A DNA stretch of 64,000 bases, from NCBI GenBank assembly GCA_030680355.1, contig JAUXVF010000025.1, forward strand, positions 1 to 64,000, in the 5' to 3' direction. Positions 7,976 through 16,220 of the stretch are shown here, in pieces; positions within the stretch are counted from its first letter, which is position 1; every line of letters starts with the position of its first letter. The notes under the pieces were generated by a model. The model did no database searches. It was not told where the DNA came from and saw nothing but the letters and a program-made list of their open reading frames with translations. A program made the position numbers and the translations under genes. This DNA comes from Caulobacter sp. Lineage in GTDB: Bacteria; Pseudomonadota; Alphaproteobacteria; Caulobacterales; Caulobacteraceae.

Positions 7976-9088
7976 TCAGACTTTGCGGACGTAGCGGTTG
8001 GGAACGAAGGGCATGGCGACGACCTGGGCGGTCCCGGCCTTGCCCCGGACGATGACTTTCAGCGCCGTGCCGACGGCCGACAGGGCCGGGGGGACAAAGC
8101 CCATGGCGATGGGATGGCCGAGTGACGGGGCGAAGCCGCCGCTGGTGACCACGCCGACGACCTGGCCGTCGGCGTCGGCGATCTCCGCGCCCTCGCGGGC
8201 CGGCGGGCCGTCCAGCACCTTGAGGCCGACGCGGACGCGGCTCGGGCCTTCGGCCAGTTCGCGGGCGATGCGGGCGGCGCCGGGGAAGTCCTGGGCGTCG
8301 CGGCGCTTTTTGGAGACGGCGAAGGTCAGGCCGGCTTCCACGGGGCTGACCGTCTCGTCGACGTCATGGCCGTAGAGCGGCAGGCCGGCCTCGAGCCGCA
8401 GGGAGTCGCGGGCGCCCAGACCGATGGGCCGCACCCGCTCGTCTTCCAGCAGGGCGATCCAGATGCGCTCCGCCGCATGGCCGGGCACGGAAATCTCGTA
8501 GCCGTCCTCGCCGGTGTAGCCCGAGCGGGAAATCAGCACATCGACGCCCCAGCCGGTGGTCGCCCAGCTGTCCATGAACACCTTGCCCGCGCACTCGGGA
8601 ATGTGGGTCTTGAGGACGTCCACGGCCTTCGGCCCCTGCAGGGCCAGCAGGGCGCGGTCCTCCAGGCGTTCAATGGAGATCTGCGGAACCAGCTCGTCGG
8701 CGATGTAGGCGAAGTCGCCGTCCTTGCAGGCGCCGTTGACGATGACGAACAGACCGTCGTCGTCGGGCCGCGAGGCCATCAGGTCGTCGATGACGCCGCC
8801 CTTGCGGTTGAGCAGCACCGAATAGCGCTGGCGGCCGGGCAGGAGGCCGATGAAGTCGCCGGGGGTGACCTCTTCGAAGGCCGACAGCGGCGCGACGCCG
8901 CGCAGGCGGGCCTGGCCCATGTGGGAGACGTCGAACAGGCCGGCGCTCTCGCGGGTCCAGAGATGCTCCTTGAGCACGCCGTCCCTGTACTGCACCGGCA
9001 TGGCGTAGCCGGCGAAGGGCACCATGCGGGCGCCGGCGGCGACATGGGCCTCGTAAAGCGGGGTCTTCTTGAGATCGGACTGGGACAA
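7976..9088 (-). CDS. gcvT: Aminomethyltransferase (glycine cleavage T protein)
   Basis: From a TTG start at 9088 the product is 370 residues, the normal GcvT length. It moves the methylene group from lipoyl-GcvH to tetrahydrofolate and releases ammonia. The start is supported by a GGAG eight bases upstream and by the family N-terminus LKKTPLYEAHVAAGARMVPFAGY immediately after it (shown to mark position, residues 5-27). The family motifs VSHMGQ and SRSGYTGEDGYEI are present. The open frame continues upstream only because it reads through the riboswitch. Confidence 0.94.
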   Translation of the reverse strand: MSQSDLKKTPLYEAHVAAGARMVPFAGYAMPVQYRDGVLKEHLWTRESAGLFDVSHMGQARLRGVAPLSAFEEVTPGDFIGLLPGRQRYSVLLNRKGGVIDDLMASRPDDDGLFVIVNGACKDGDFAYIADELVPQISIERLEDRALLALQGPKAVDVLKTHIPECAGKVFMDSWATTGWGVDVLISRSGYTGEDGYEISVPGHAAERIWIALLEDERVRPIGLGARDSLRLEAGLPLYGHDVDETVSPVEAGLTFAVSKKRRDAQDFPGAARIARELAEGPSRVRVGLKVLDGPPAREGAEIADADGQVVGVVTSGGFAPSLGHPIAMGFVPPALSAVGTALKVIVRGKAGTAQVVAMPFVPNRYVRKV

Positions 9089-9117
9089 CGCGGCGCTCCG
9101 GCGGGGTCTATGCGTTC

Positions 9118-9138
9118 CGTCCGGCCAATGACCGGACG
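9118..9138 (-). promoter_or_regulatory. Candidate expression-platform hairpin between glycine riboswitch and gcvT
   Basis: A perfect 7-bp inverted repeat (9118-9124 with 9132-9138) lies between the second aptamer and the gcvT ribosome-binding site. There is no T-run after it, so translational control or anti-termination is more likely than simple termination. Assignment is inferred from position. Confidence 0.5.
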
Positions 9139-9147
9139 ATTCGCCCC

Positions 9148-9325
9148 CGCTGTCTCGGAGCCTGAGAGATTCCGGACCGATATGGCGGCCCTTGCTCCTT
9201 CGGCGCACCGCTGCCGCGGCGCTTTCCAGCGTTTTGGTCGTCTCGCGGTCCGTTTGCCTGAGCGTTTCCGGGGCGGTTGCGCCTTCGGCCTCGGGACGAA
9301 TCCCGATGTCTCCCGCGAGACGCAC
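9148..9325 (-). ncRNA. Tandem glycine riboswitch
   Basis: Two glycine aptamers lie in series on the minus strand, 5' end near 9325. The first (about 9240-9322) shows GGGAGA, GCCGAAGGCGCAA and the CGCTCAGGCAAA core with GGACCG. After a short linker the second (about 9148-9232) shows CTGGAAAG, GCCGAAGGAGCAAG and the TCTCAGGCTCCGAGACAG core. This is the classic glycine-sensing leader of gcv operons; glycine binding would switch on the cleavage enzymes. It reads into gcvT starting at 9088. Confidence 0.95.
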
Positions 9326-9382
9326 GGTGTTTGCTGGAGCGCGGAGCCGGAGTCAATTGCGGGGGTGGCTCGTCGGCGACTG

Positions 9383-9607
9383 CTAGATGACGGTTAGCTC
9401 AAGCATCCTGCTGGCGCGGATCTCGACGGAAAGCAGCCCCATGACGCCCAGATTGTCAGCCAGCATTTCGGGCGCCAGGGCTTCGACCAGTTCCATGAAT
9501 TCGCCCAGCGTATCGGCCTCGACGCTCAGTCCGGGAATGTTGCTGGACGAAATCCAGACCTTCGCCTCGGCGTCCCAGTCGGCCTGAACATGATAGCGGT
9601 CAGTCAT
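9383..9607 (-). CDS. DUF1902 (HicB-like) domain protein
   Basis: The 74-residue product matches the DUF1902 pattern: YHVQADWDAEAKVWISSSN, IPGLSVEADTLGEF, then a short helix. The fold is related to the RNase H-like domain of HicB antitoxins. No HicA-type toxin lies next to it (the neighbours are the gcv riboswitch and an aminotransferase), so it looks like an orphan. Role unknown. Confidence 0.7.
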   Translation of the reverse strand: MTDRYHVQADWDAEAKVWISSSNIPGLSVEADTLGEFMELVEALAPEMLADNLGVMGLLSVEIRASRMLELTVI

Positions 9608-9716
9608 GGCCTGATAATGCGCCTTCCCGCCCGAAACGATAAGCCGGGCTACATTGCCTACGCGGGCCCCGGTTTTTTCTGGAATGGCCTCGGCGCGGAT
9701 CGCTAAAACCCCTGGG

Positions 9717-9734
9717 TCCCCGCCTTCGCGGGGA
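9717..9734. repeat. Short palindromic intergenic repeat
   Basis: CCCCGC-CTTC-GCGGGG, followed by ATGAGCGG, is a 6-bp hairpin in the 170-bp gap before the aminotransferase. It matches a widespread alphaproteobacterial intergenic repeat (the reverse reads ATCCCCGCGAAGGCGGGGAC). The rest of the gap shows nothing clear. Confidence 0.55.
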
Positions 9735-9776
9735 TGAGCGGATTGGGGGCGTGACGCCCCTTCGAGAGGCGAGCCC

Positions 9777-10940
9777 GTGGTCCATCCCGTCTATGCCGAT
9801 CTGCCGACCACCATTTTCGAGGAAATGAGCGGACTGGCGCGCGAGACCGGGGCGATCAACCTGGGCCAGGGGTTTCCGGATGAGCCGGGCCCGCTGGCCG
9901 TGCGGCAGAGGGCGGCGGCCGAGGCGGTCGACGGCTACAACCAGTATCCGCCGATGCGCGGCCTGGCCGAGCTGCGCCGCGCCGCCGCCGACCATTACGC
10001 GCGGTTCCAGGCGCTGGATCTGGACTGGCAGGCCGAGGTCACCGTCACCTCCGGGGCGACCGAGGCGCTGGCGGCGGCCTTCCTGGCCCTGATTTCGCCG
10101 GGCGACGAGGTGGTGCTGTTCCAGCCGCTCTACGACGCCTATCTGCCGATGATCCGCCGCGCCGGCGGCGTGCCGCGGCTGGCCCGGCTGGAGCCGCCGC
10201 ACTGGCGGATCACGCGGCCGATGCTGGAGGCGCTGTTCACGCCCCGGACGCGGATGGTGGTGCTGAACAATCCGGTCAATCCGGCGGCGGTGATCTTTTC
10301 CGACGCCGAGCTGGCGCTGGTGGCCGAATACTGCGTCGCCCATGACGCCATCGCCGTCTGCGACGAGGTCTGGGAACAGATCGCCTTTGACGGTCGGGTG
10401 TTCCGGCCGCTGATGAGCTTCCCGGGCATGCGCGAGCGGACGGTGAAGATCGGCTCGGCCGGCAAGATGTTCGCCCTGACCGGCTGGAAGGTCGGCTTCC
10501 TCTGCGCCGCCCCGCCGCTGACCCGGGCCCTGGCCGGGGCCCATCAGTTCCTGACCTTCACAACGCCGCCGCCGCTTCAGGCGGCCGTGGCCTGGGGGCT
10601 CGACCATTGCGCCGACTGGTTCGCGGCCATGCCCGGCGACCTGCAGCGATCGCGGGACCGGCTGGCGGCCGGGCTGACGCGGGAGGGGTTCAGCGTGCTG
10701 CCGGCGGCGGGGACCTATTTCCTCAATGTCGATCTGGCGGCGTCAGGGGTGGGCGAGGCGGACCGCGCCTTCTGCCTGCGGGCGGTGCGCGAGCATGGCG
10801 TCGCCGCCATCCCGGTCTCGGCCTTCTATGAGACGGACCCGGTGAGCCACATCATCCGGCTGTGTTTCGCCAAGGGCGACGCGACCCTGGACGCGGGCGT
10901 GGCGAGGCTGGCGGCGGCGCGTGTTGCAGCCGCGCTGTAG
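9777..10940 (+). CDS. PLP-dependent class I/II aminotransferase (kynurenine/methionine aminotransferase-like)
   Basis: The 387-residue product is a fold-type I aminotransferase. The PLP lysine is K230 in KIGSAGKMFALTGWKVG, the Asp/Tyr pair binding PLP is in AVCDEVWE and QPLYDAY, and the substrate carboxylate Arg is the one in HIIRLCFAK. The GQGFPDEPGP N-terminal motif is typical of the KAT/YbdL group that acts on aromatic amino acids, kynurenine, glutamine or methionine. It starts with GTG at 9777 with GAGAGG seven bases upstream. It stands alone; substrate cannot be fixed from sequence. Confidence 0.88.
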   Translation: MVHPVYADLPTTIFEEMSGLARETGAINLGQGFPDEPGPLAVRQRAAAEAVDGYNQYPPMRGLAELRRAAADHYARFQALDLDWQAEVTVTSGATEALAAAFLALISPGDEVVLFQPLYDAYLPMIRRAGGVPRLARLEPPHWRITRPMLEALFTPRTRMVVLNNPVNPAAVIFSDAELALVAEYCVAHDAIAVCDEVWEQIAFDGRVFRPLMSFPGMRERTVKIGSAGKMFALTGWKVGFLCAAPPLTRALAGAHQFLTFTTPPPLQAAVAWGLDHCADWFAAMPGDLQRSRDRLAAGLTREGFSVLPAAGTYFLNVDLAASGVGEADRAFCLRAVREHGVAAIPVSAFYETDPVSHIIRLCFAKGDATLDAGVARLAAARVAAAL

Positions 10941-11050
10941 GTCGTGCGTGGTTCGACACGCTCCGGACGCGGTCCGGTGCTGCTCACCATGACTTGCATG
11001 GGTGTCAGTCATCCTGAGCAGGCCCGAAGGGCCGTGTCGAAGGACGCAGG
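10941..11050. repeat. Paired REP-like element (two facing modules)
   Basis: Two related modules face each other between the aminotransferase and the SDR gene. Module 1 (10941-10995) reads TGCGTGGTTCGACACGC, a GC hairpin, then TGCTCACCATGACTT. Module 2 (11005-11050) is its diverged inverse: AGTCATCCTGAGCAGG, hairpin, then GTGTCGAAGGACGCAGG. The same two modules, each inverted, recur at 18338-18453. This is the layout of bacterial REP/BIME repeats. Confidence 0.8.
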
Positions 11051-11055
11051 CAGGC

Positions 11056-11835
11056 CTAGATCGTCGCGCCACCGTCGACGACGACGGCCTGGCCGGTCAT
11101 GAAGGTGCCGGCCGCCGAGGCCAGGAACACGGCCGCGCCGGCGATTTCGTCGGGCTCGCCGATGCGGCGCAGGGGCACGGTCTCGGTCGAGCGTTTGAGG
11201 GTCTCGGGGTTGTCCCACAGAGCCTTGGCGAAGTCGGTCTTGATCAGGCCCGGCGCGATGCAGTTCACCCGCACGCCATCCTTGCCGTACTCATGGGCCA
11301 GGTTTCGGGCCAGCTGGAAGTCGGCCGCCTTGGAGATGTTGTAGGCGCCGATCACGGGGCTGCCGCGCAGGCCGCCGATCGAGGAGACGATGATGATCGC
11401 CCCGTCCTTCCGCTCGATCATCTCCGGCACGCACATGCTGATCAGCCAGTGGTTGGAGATGATGTTGTTGTCGAGGATCTTGCGGAACTGGTCGTCGGCG
11501 ATGCCGGCCAGCGGTCCGTAATAGGGGTTGGAGGCGGCGTTGCAGACGACGACATCGACCTTGCCGAAGGCCTTTTTCGTTTCATCGACCAGCCGCTGCA
11601 GGTCTTCCTTGGAGGAGATGTTGGCCGGGACGGCGATGGCCGTGCCCGCGCCGTAGGTCGCGTTGATCTCGGCGGCGACCTCGTCGCAGGGGCCGGCCTT
11701 GCGCGAGGAGATGGTCACCTTGGCGCCGTGCTGGGCCATGCGCTCGGCGATGGCCTTGCCGATGCCGCGCGAGCTGCCGGTGATGATGGCGACCTTGCCG
11801 GTCAGATCGAAGAGGGTCCCTTGAGCAGCCGACAT
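11056..11835 (-). CDS. Short-chain dehydrogenase/reductase (SDR), classical type
   Basis: The 259-residue product is an NAD(P)-binding Rossmann oxidoreductase. Visible features are TGSSRGIGKA (residues 19-28, cofactor loop), NAASN (99-103), the catalytic Ser 151/152, Tyr 165 and Lys 169 (YNISK), and the C-terminal VVVDGGATI. The Arg in SSRK at the end of beta-2 suggests NADP(H). Substrate is unknown. It is monocistronic; the next gene on the same strand (GH29) lies 64 bases upstream. Confidence 0.9.
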   Translation of the reverse strand: MSAAQGTLFDLTGKVAIITGSSRGIGKAIAERMAQHGAKVTISSRKAGPCDEVAAEINATYGAGTAIAVPANISSKEDLQRLVDETKKAFGKVDVVVCNAASNPYYGPLAGIADDQFRKILDNNIISNHWLISMCVPEMIERKDGAIIIVSSIGGLRGSPVIGAYNISKAADFQLARNLAHEYGKDGVRVNCIAPGLIKTDFAKALWDNPETLKRSTETVPLRRIGEPDEIAGAAVFLASAAGTFMTGQAVVVDGGATI

Positions 11836-11899
11836 CTCGTGTCTCCGTTAAACGCTTGTTTGAAGTTGGTCCGCAACCTGCGGCGAAGGCGGCGTGGCG

Positions 11900-13039
11900 T
11901 CAAGCCAGCGACCGGCCGAAGGTCAGCAGAGCCTGGCGCTGGATGTCGGGGATGGTCCCGTCGGCCATCGGCCCGACATTGAGCAGCAAGTTGCCGCCGC
12001 CGGCGGTGACCTCGGCATAGAGATCGATCAGGCCCTCGCCGGTCAGGTAGTCGTCGGTGGTCTCGGCGGCGTTGTAGCCGAAGGCCAGGCCCAGGCCGCG
12101 CGTCGACTCCCATTTCTGGCCGGCCAGGTGGTCGCCGGTCCCGTATTCGACGGTGCGGAAATCGCAGTGCGGCGGGATCGAACCGCCGCCGCCATGGGCG
12201 CCGACCTGGGCGATGCGGGCCTTGACCATATTGTTGAAGCCTTCGCAGGCGGTCGGGTCGCGCAGACCCTCGAACAGGGTCGCATTGCCCATCCAGCGGT
12301 CGTTGATCACCCCGTCGGGCGCCACCGCGTAATAGTGGGCGAAGAGGTCCGGCAGATCGTCGGCGTTTGGCCAGGCGATGTCGTTCCACAGCACCGAGGG
12401 TTTGTAGCGGTCGATCAGCTCGCGCAGCTGGGCGGCGGCGTAGTCGCGATAGGTCTGGTCGGTCGGCACGCAGGCGAACATCTCGCCCAGATTGCGGATC
12501 AGCCGTGGATGGGCCGTCCAGTCGAGGCCGCCCGAATAGTAGAGGCCAAACCGCATGCCCCGGGCGCGCACCGCCTCGGCCAGCTCGCCGACGAAGTCGC
12601 GCTTTGAATGCCAGCCGGGCCGCCAGGGGTTTTCGACCTGCGTCGGCCACAGGCAGTAGCCGTCATGATGTTTGGTGACGAAGACCACGTACTTCGCCCC
12701 GGCGGCCTGGAACAGGTCGGCCCAGGCCTCGGCGTCGAAGGCCTCGGCGGCGGCCTCGAACGGCGCGCGGAAGTCGGTGTAGGGAGCGTCGCCCCAGACC
12801 TTCCTGTGATGGGCCGAGGTCGGGCTGGCCGGGTCGCGCAGGGCGTTCTCGTACCATTCCGCATAGGGGCCCTGGACGAAGGCGTCGTCGTAGGCGGTCT
12901 CGAACAGGCTGGTGATCGACTGGCCCGGCGGCGCGAAGGCCGGAACGGCGAACAGGCCCCAGTGGATGAAGATGCCGAACTGCGGCGTCGCGTACCAGTC
13001 GGGGCAGGGGCGATCGGCGAAGGCGCTGAAGTCAGTCAT
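11900..13039 (-). CDS. GH29 alpha-L-fucosidase-like glycoside hydrolase
   Basis: The 379-residue product has the GH29 fold: WYATPQFGIFIHWGLF (residues 15-30), YVVFVTKHHDGYCLW (117-131), FGLYYSGGLDW, and the nucleophile Asp 220 in PSVLWNDIAWP. LLLNVGPMADGTIP closes the catalytic barrel. Typical bacterial enzymes are about 430-480 residues with a C-terminal beta-sandwich; here the protein stops just after the barrel, so that domain is missing. There is no signal peptide, so it would act in the cytoplasm on imported oligosaccharides. The acid/base residue cannot be placed by eye. Confidence 0.85.
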   Translation of the reverse strand: MTDFSAFADRPCPDWYATPQFGIFIHWGLFAVPAFAPPGQSITSLFETAYDDAFVQGPYAEWYENALRDPASPTSAHHRKVWGDAPYTDFRAPFEAAAEAFDAEAWADLFQAAGAKYVVFVTKHHDGYCLWPTQVENPWRPGWHSKRDFVGELAEAVRARGMRFGLYYSGGLDWTAHPRLIRNLGEMFACVPTDQTYRDYAAAQLRELIDRYKPSVLWNDIAWPNADDLPDLFAHYYAVAPDGVINDRWMGNATLFEGLRDPTACEGFNNMVKARIAQVGAHGGGGSIPPHCDFRTVEYGTGDHLAGQKWESTRGLGLAFGYNAAETTDDYLTGEGLIDLYAEVTAGGGNLLLNVGPMADGTIPDIQRQALLTFGRSLA

Positions 13040-13078
13040 GGTTCTTTCTCCCGTCTCCCGTCGGGAGAGGGAGTTCGA

Positions 13079-13837
13079 CTAAGCACACTTCGGCCAGCCG
13101 CCCATGTCCAGATGTAAATGGTCGTGGTGGGCGGTGTTGTAGTCGGGGCTCAGGGTGGTCAGGAACACGCGGCAGCCGCCGTCGCGGACCCGGCGCAGGA
13201 AGGTTCCCCTGGGTCCGGCGTCGTCCCAGTCGCGAGCCACCGAGACCAGTGAGCCGTCGGCCAGGCGGAAGGCGGCCACGTCCAGGGCGTTGGCGCTGGC
13301 GTGTTCGCTGACCGGCCCCTCGTCCTTGCCGTACTGCCGGCGGCAGGCGTAGGTGCCGTAGTGTTCGATCGCCACCACGGCCTGGCCGAAGGCGTCAAAG
13401 GCCGCGGGCTGGACCACCTGTCGTTCCCAGACACTGACCGCCAGGGCCTCCTTGCAGGTCATCGGCGCGCGGGCCGGCAGCAGGGGCGCCTGGCCGGATT
13501 TGATCTGCAGCACGTCCTTGATCGCACAGAAGCCGCTGGCGCGCGGCGCCACCTCGGTGAACTCCAGCCCACCCTGACGCAGGATGGCGCGGCAGGCCGC
13601 CGGGTCGGCGCCGATGCGGGCGGCCTTGGCCTTGGTCGCCGCCCCGACCGGGTCGATCAGGGCCAGGGCCTTCCAGGGCAGATGCTCACGCGGCAACGCC
13701 CGGTCGGCGGTGAACACCATCATCCCGACCAGACCCCAGAGCAGGCCAAAGCCGATCACCCGCGCCGTCAGGGTCTGACGGCGGGCGCGCCGCTCGATCT
13801 GCGGCTTTCTGGCTTGCGGAACGCGGTAGGCGGCCAT
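13079..13837 (-). CDS. Extensin-like C-terminal domain protein (putative peptidoglycan peptidase)
   Basis: The 252-residue product has a basic cytoplasmic tail, one membrane anchor (about residues 27-43) and a periplasmic extensin-like domain. Conserved features are GVRFDPAACRAI-type start (here IGADPAACRAIL), SGFCAIKDVL, the EHASANALDVAAF motif and the ending TAHHDHLHLDM. The His/Asp pattern resembles metal-dependent LAS-type D,D-peptidases, so a cell-wall role is likely. It is annotated in many alphaproteobacteria as a protein of unknown substrate. Confidence 0.85.
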   Translation of the reverse strand: MAAYRVPQARKPQIERRARRQTLTARVIGFGLLWGLVGMMVFTADRALPREHLPWKALALIDPVGAATKAKAARIGADPAACRAILRQGGLEFTEVAPRASGFCAIKDVLQIKSGQAPLLPARAPMTCKEALAVSVWERQVVQPAAFDAFGQAVVAIEHYGTYACRRQYGKDEGPVSEHASANALDVAAFRLADGSLVSVARDWDDAGPRGTFLRRVRDGGCRVFLTTLSPDYNTAHHDHLHLDMGGWPKCA

Positions 13838-13936
13838 GGGAATCCGGGGCGGAACCCGGCCGCGTGGCCGGGGGAGGGATGATTGCGCCGCGCATATACT
13901 CCCCTGAAGGCGAAATTGCGAAGAGGCGCCGGCACC

Positions 13937-14488
13937 CTACCCCTTGAGCGACTCCACCACCCGGTTGCCGGCCGGCGGGTCGATGTCGGTGCGGGTGGTT
14001 TCGGTCAGCCGGGCCATGGTCATGTAGAAGCCGCAGGTCAGGATGATCTCGACGATCTCCTTGGGGCTGAAGTGTTTCTGGGCTTCGGCCAGGGAGGCCT
14101 CGCTGGCCTTGACCTTCTCGATGACCTCGGCGGCGAAGGCCATCAGGGCTTTTTCCCTGGCGTTGAAGCTGGCGTCGTCCAGCCGCCGGGCGGCCAGGGC
14201 GTCGATCTGGGCCTGGGTGCAGCCGCAGTTCAGGGCGATGGAGACATGCTGGTTCCACTCGTACTCGCCGCCCTCGAGCTCGGCGACGAGCAGGATGACC
14301 AGCTCGCGCAGGTCGGCGCCCAGATCCTGTTTGCTGAGGATGGCGCCGCCGAAACGCAGGGCCGGCTCCATCATCGTGTCGGCGTTGGCCAGCATGCGGA
14401 AGATGTTCAGCCTGACCGCCAGCTTGTCCCAGTAGGCGCGCGCCTTGGGCGGCAGTTTGTCGATGTCGGCGAAGGGGACGAGGGCCAT
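13937..14488 (-). CDS. Carboxymuconolactone decarboxylase (AhpD-like) family protein
   Basis: The 183-residue all-helical product matches the CMD family through LRELVILLVAELEGGEYEWNQHVSIAL (residues about 60-86, motif positions only) and LTCGFYMTMARLTE. The redox CxxC of AhpD is not present at the usual place; an NCGC appears after the His instead. It is therefore more like the decarboxylase/unknown branch than a peroxidase reductant. The gene stands alone, divergent from the MFS transporter. Confidence 0.75.
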   Translation of the reverse strand: MALVPFADIDKLPPKARAYWDKLAVRLNIFRMLANADTMMEPALRFGGAILSKQDLGADLRELVILLVAELEGGEYEWNQHVSIALNCGCTQAQIDALAARRLDDASFNAREKALMAFAAEVIEKVKASEASLAEAQKHFSPKEIVEIILTCGFYMTMARLTETTRTDIDPPAGNRVVESLKG

Positions 14489-14592
14489 GGCAGGGATTCC
14501 TTGAATGCGATTTCGGTCAGTTTGGCGCGGTGCAGGCCGACAGGCCAGCGGCCTTGGCGGATGATCGCCTAAGGTCCATCAAGGGTCGACCC

Positions 14593-16011
14593 ATGACCAC
14601 GCCGCCTTCTCCTTCGGACGCCTCCAGCTGGCGCGAGCTGCTCGACCCGGCCCTGGCGTCGCGGTTCGCGTTTCTGTGTCTGGGCATCTGGCTCAACGCC
14701 GCCGACGCCCTGGTCACCGTGACCCTGACTCCGACCATCGCCGCCGAGATCGGCGGCTACCAGTATTTCGGCTGGTCGGTCGCGGCCTTCCTGCTGGCCT
14801 CGATCATCGCCGGGGCGACCTCGGGGCGGCTGTCGCTGATGCTGGGGCTGCGGCCGGCCACGGCCCTGGCCGGCGGGGCCTACGCCCTCGGCTGCGCGGT
14901 CAGCGCCCTGGCGCCCGACTTCATGATCTTCATCGTCGGCCGACTGATCCAGGGACTGGGCGCCGGAGCGGTGGTGGCGCTCTGCTATGTGGCCATCAAC
15001 AGCCTGTTTCCCGAGCGGCTGTGGGTGCGGGTGTTCGGCGCCATCGCCGGGGTCTGGGGCGTGGCCACGCTGATCGGGCCGCTGATCGGCGGGCTGTTCG
15101 CCGAGGGCGGGGTCTGGCGCGACGCCTTCTGGTTCTTCGGGGCCCAGGGGGTGATTTTCATGGCCGCCACCTTCCTGATGCTGCGCCGCACGCCGCGGGA
15201 CGCGGCGGAGCCGACGCGCGTGCCGGTTCCACAGCTCGCCGTCCTGACTCTGGGGGTGACCCTGATCGCGGCAGCGGGCGTGACTGGCTCCGCATATCTG
15301 GCAGGACTGCTGGGGGCCTCGGGCCTGGCCAGTCTCGTGCTGCTGCTGCGCATCGACGCCCGGGCCGGCGGGGTGCTGCTGCCGCTGTCGGCGGGCGATC
15401 TGACCCGGGCCGCGGGCGCCGGCTATCTGATGATCTTCGGGCTGGAGGCGGCGACCATCGCCTTTACCGTCTACGGCCCCGCCTTCGTTCAGGTGCTGCA
15501 TGGCGCCTCGCCCCTGGTCGCCGGCTATGTGATCACCGCCATCGCCGCCGGCTGGACGGTGGTGGCCATGCTGACCGCCGGAATCCGCAATCACGACGGT
15601 CTGATGATCCGGCTGGGCGGCGGCCTGGTGCTGGCCGGCACCGCCTGGGCCGTCTGGGCCGTGCCGCAAGGCTCGCTGCTCAGCATTGTCCTGGCCATGC
15701 TGTTGATGGGGGCGGGCTTTGGCGCGTCCTGGGCCTTCGTCGCCAAACGCATTGTCGCCAGCCTGCCCGAGCGGGAGCGGCCGCTGGGCTCGTCAGCCCT
15801 GCCCACGGCCCAGCTGATCGGCGGGGCCTTCGGGGCGGCGGGGTCGAGCGCCATCGCGGGCGCGCTCGGCTACGGCGCCGGCATTGACCCGGTCGATGCG
15901 CCGGTCAGCGGTCTGTGGCTGTTTGGCCTGTTCCTGCCCGTGTCGCTGGTCGGCTGGCTGGCCGCCTGGCGGCTGGGCGGGCTGAAGCCGGACGACGTCG
16001 AGGGCGGTTAG
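14593..16011 (+). CDS. MFS transporter, drug:H+ antiporter (14-TM-like)
   Basis: The 472-residue product is an inner-membrane transporter with about 12-14 hydrophobic segments. The motif GRLIQGLGAGAVVALCYVAI (residues about 117-136) is the motif C region region of DHA-type exporters, and GVWGVATLIGPLIGGLF follows. The ATG at 14593 is chosen over one at 14530, which adds a polar leader. Substrate unknown; efflux of small organic compounds is the usual role. Confidence 0.85.
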   Translation: MTTPPSPSDASSWRELLDPALASRFAFLCLGIWLNAADALVTVTLTPTIAAEIGGYQYFGWSVAAFLLASIIAGATSGRLSLMLGLRPATALAGGAYALGCAVSALAPDFMIFIVGRLIQGLGAGAVVALCYVAINSLFPERLWVRVFGAIAGVWGVATLIGPLIGGLFAEGGVWRDAFWFFGAQGVIFMAATFLMLRRTPRDAAEPTRVPVPQLAVLTLGVTLIAAAGVTGSAYLAGLLGASGLASLVLLLRIDARAGGVLLPLSAGDLTRAAGAGYLMIFGLEAATIAFTVYGPAFVQVLHGASPLVAGYVITAIAAGWTVVAMLTAGIRNHDGLMIRLGGGLVLAGTAWAVWAVPQGSLLSIVLAMLLMGAGFGASWAFVAKRIVASLPERERPLGSSALPTAQLIGGAFGAAGSSAIAGALGYGAGIDPVDAPVSGLWLFGLFLPVSLVGWLAAWRLGGLKPDDVEGG

Positions 16012-16157
16012 GCCGCGGCGGCCAGCAGGACGATGGCCATGCCCAGGGCGAAGCCCCCGGCGAAGATGGCGCCGGTCATGATCAGCAGGCCGTCGACGCC
16101 GGTCAGGCGCTGGCGCCGGCCGTCAGCCAGGGTTTCAAAGGCGTAGGTATTAAACAT
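16008..16157 (-). CDS. Small single-pass membrane protein
   Basis: From ATG at 16157 (GGAACC upstream) the product is 49 residues: a polar N-terminus with TLADGRRQRLTGVDG, then one hydrophobic segment ending in alanines. The TAA overlaps the MFS stop tail to tail. Family unknown. An alternative start at 16193 adds 12 residues. Plausible because of the ribosome-binding site and the membrane segment, but unproven. Confidence 0.45.
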   Translation of the reverse strand: MFNTYAFETLADGRRQRLTGVDGLLIMTGAIFAGGFALGMAIVLLAAAA

Positions 16158-16220
16158 GGTGATGGTTCCGCGGAGACGGCGGCCGTTAACCAAGCCAATG
16201 TGGCGGCAGTTGGGCCTGGA

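Noticed and set aside
14569-15669. Long minus-strand frame over the MFS gene
   Set aside because: Antisense shadow of a GC-rich gene; composition is Gly/Gln/Asp-rich with no domain, and the plus strand encodes a clear transporter.
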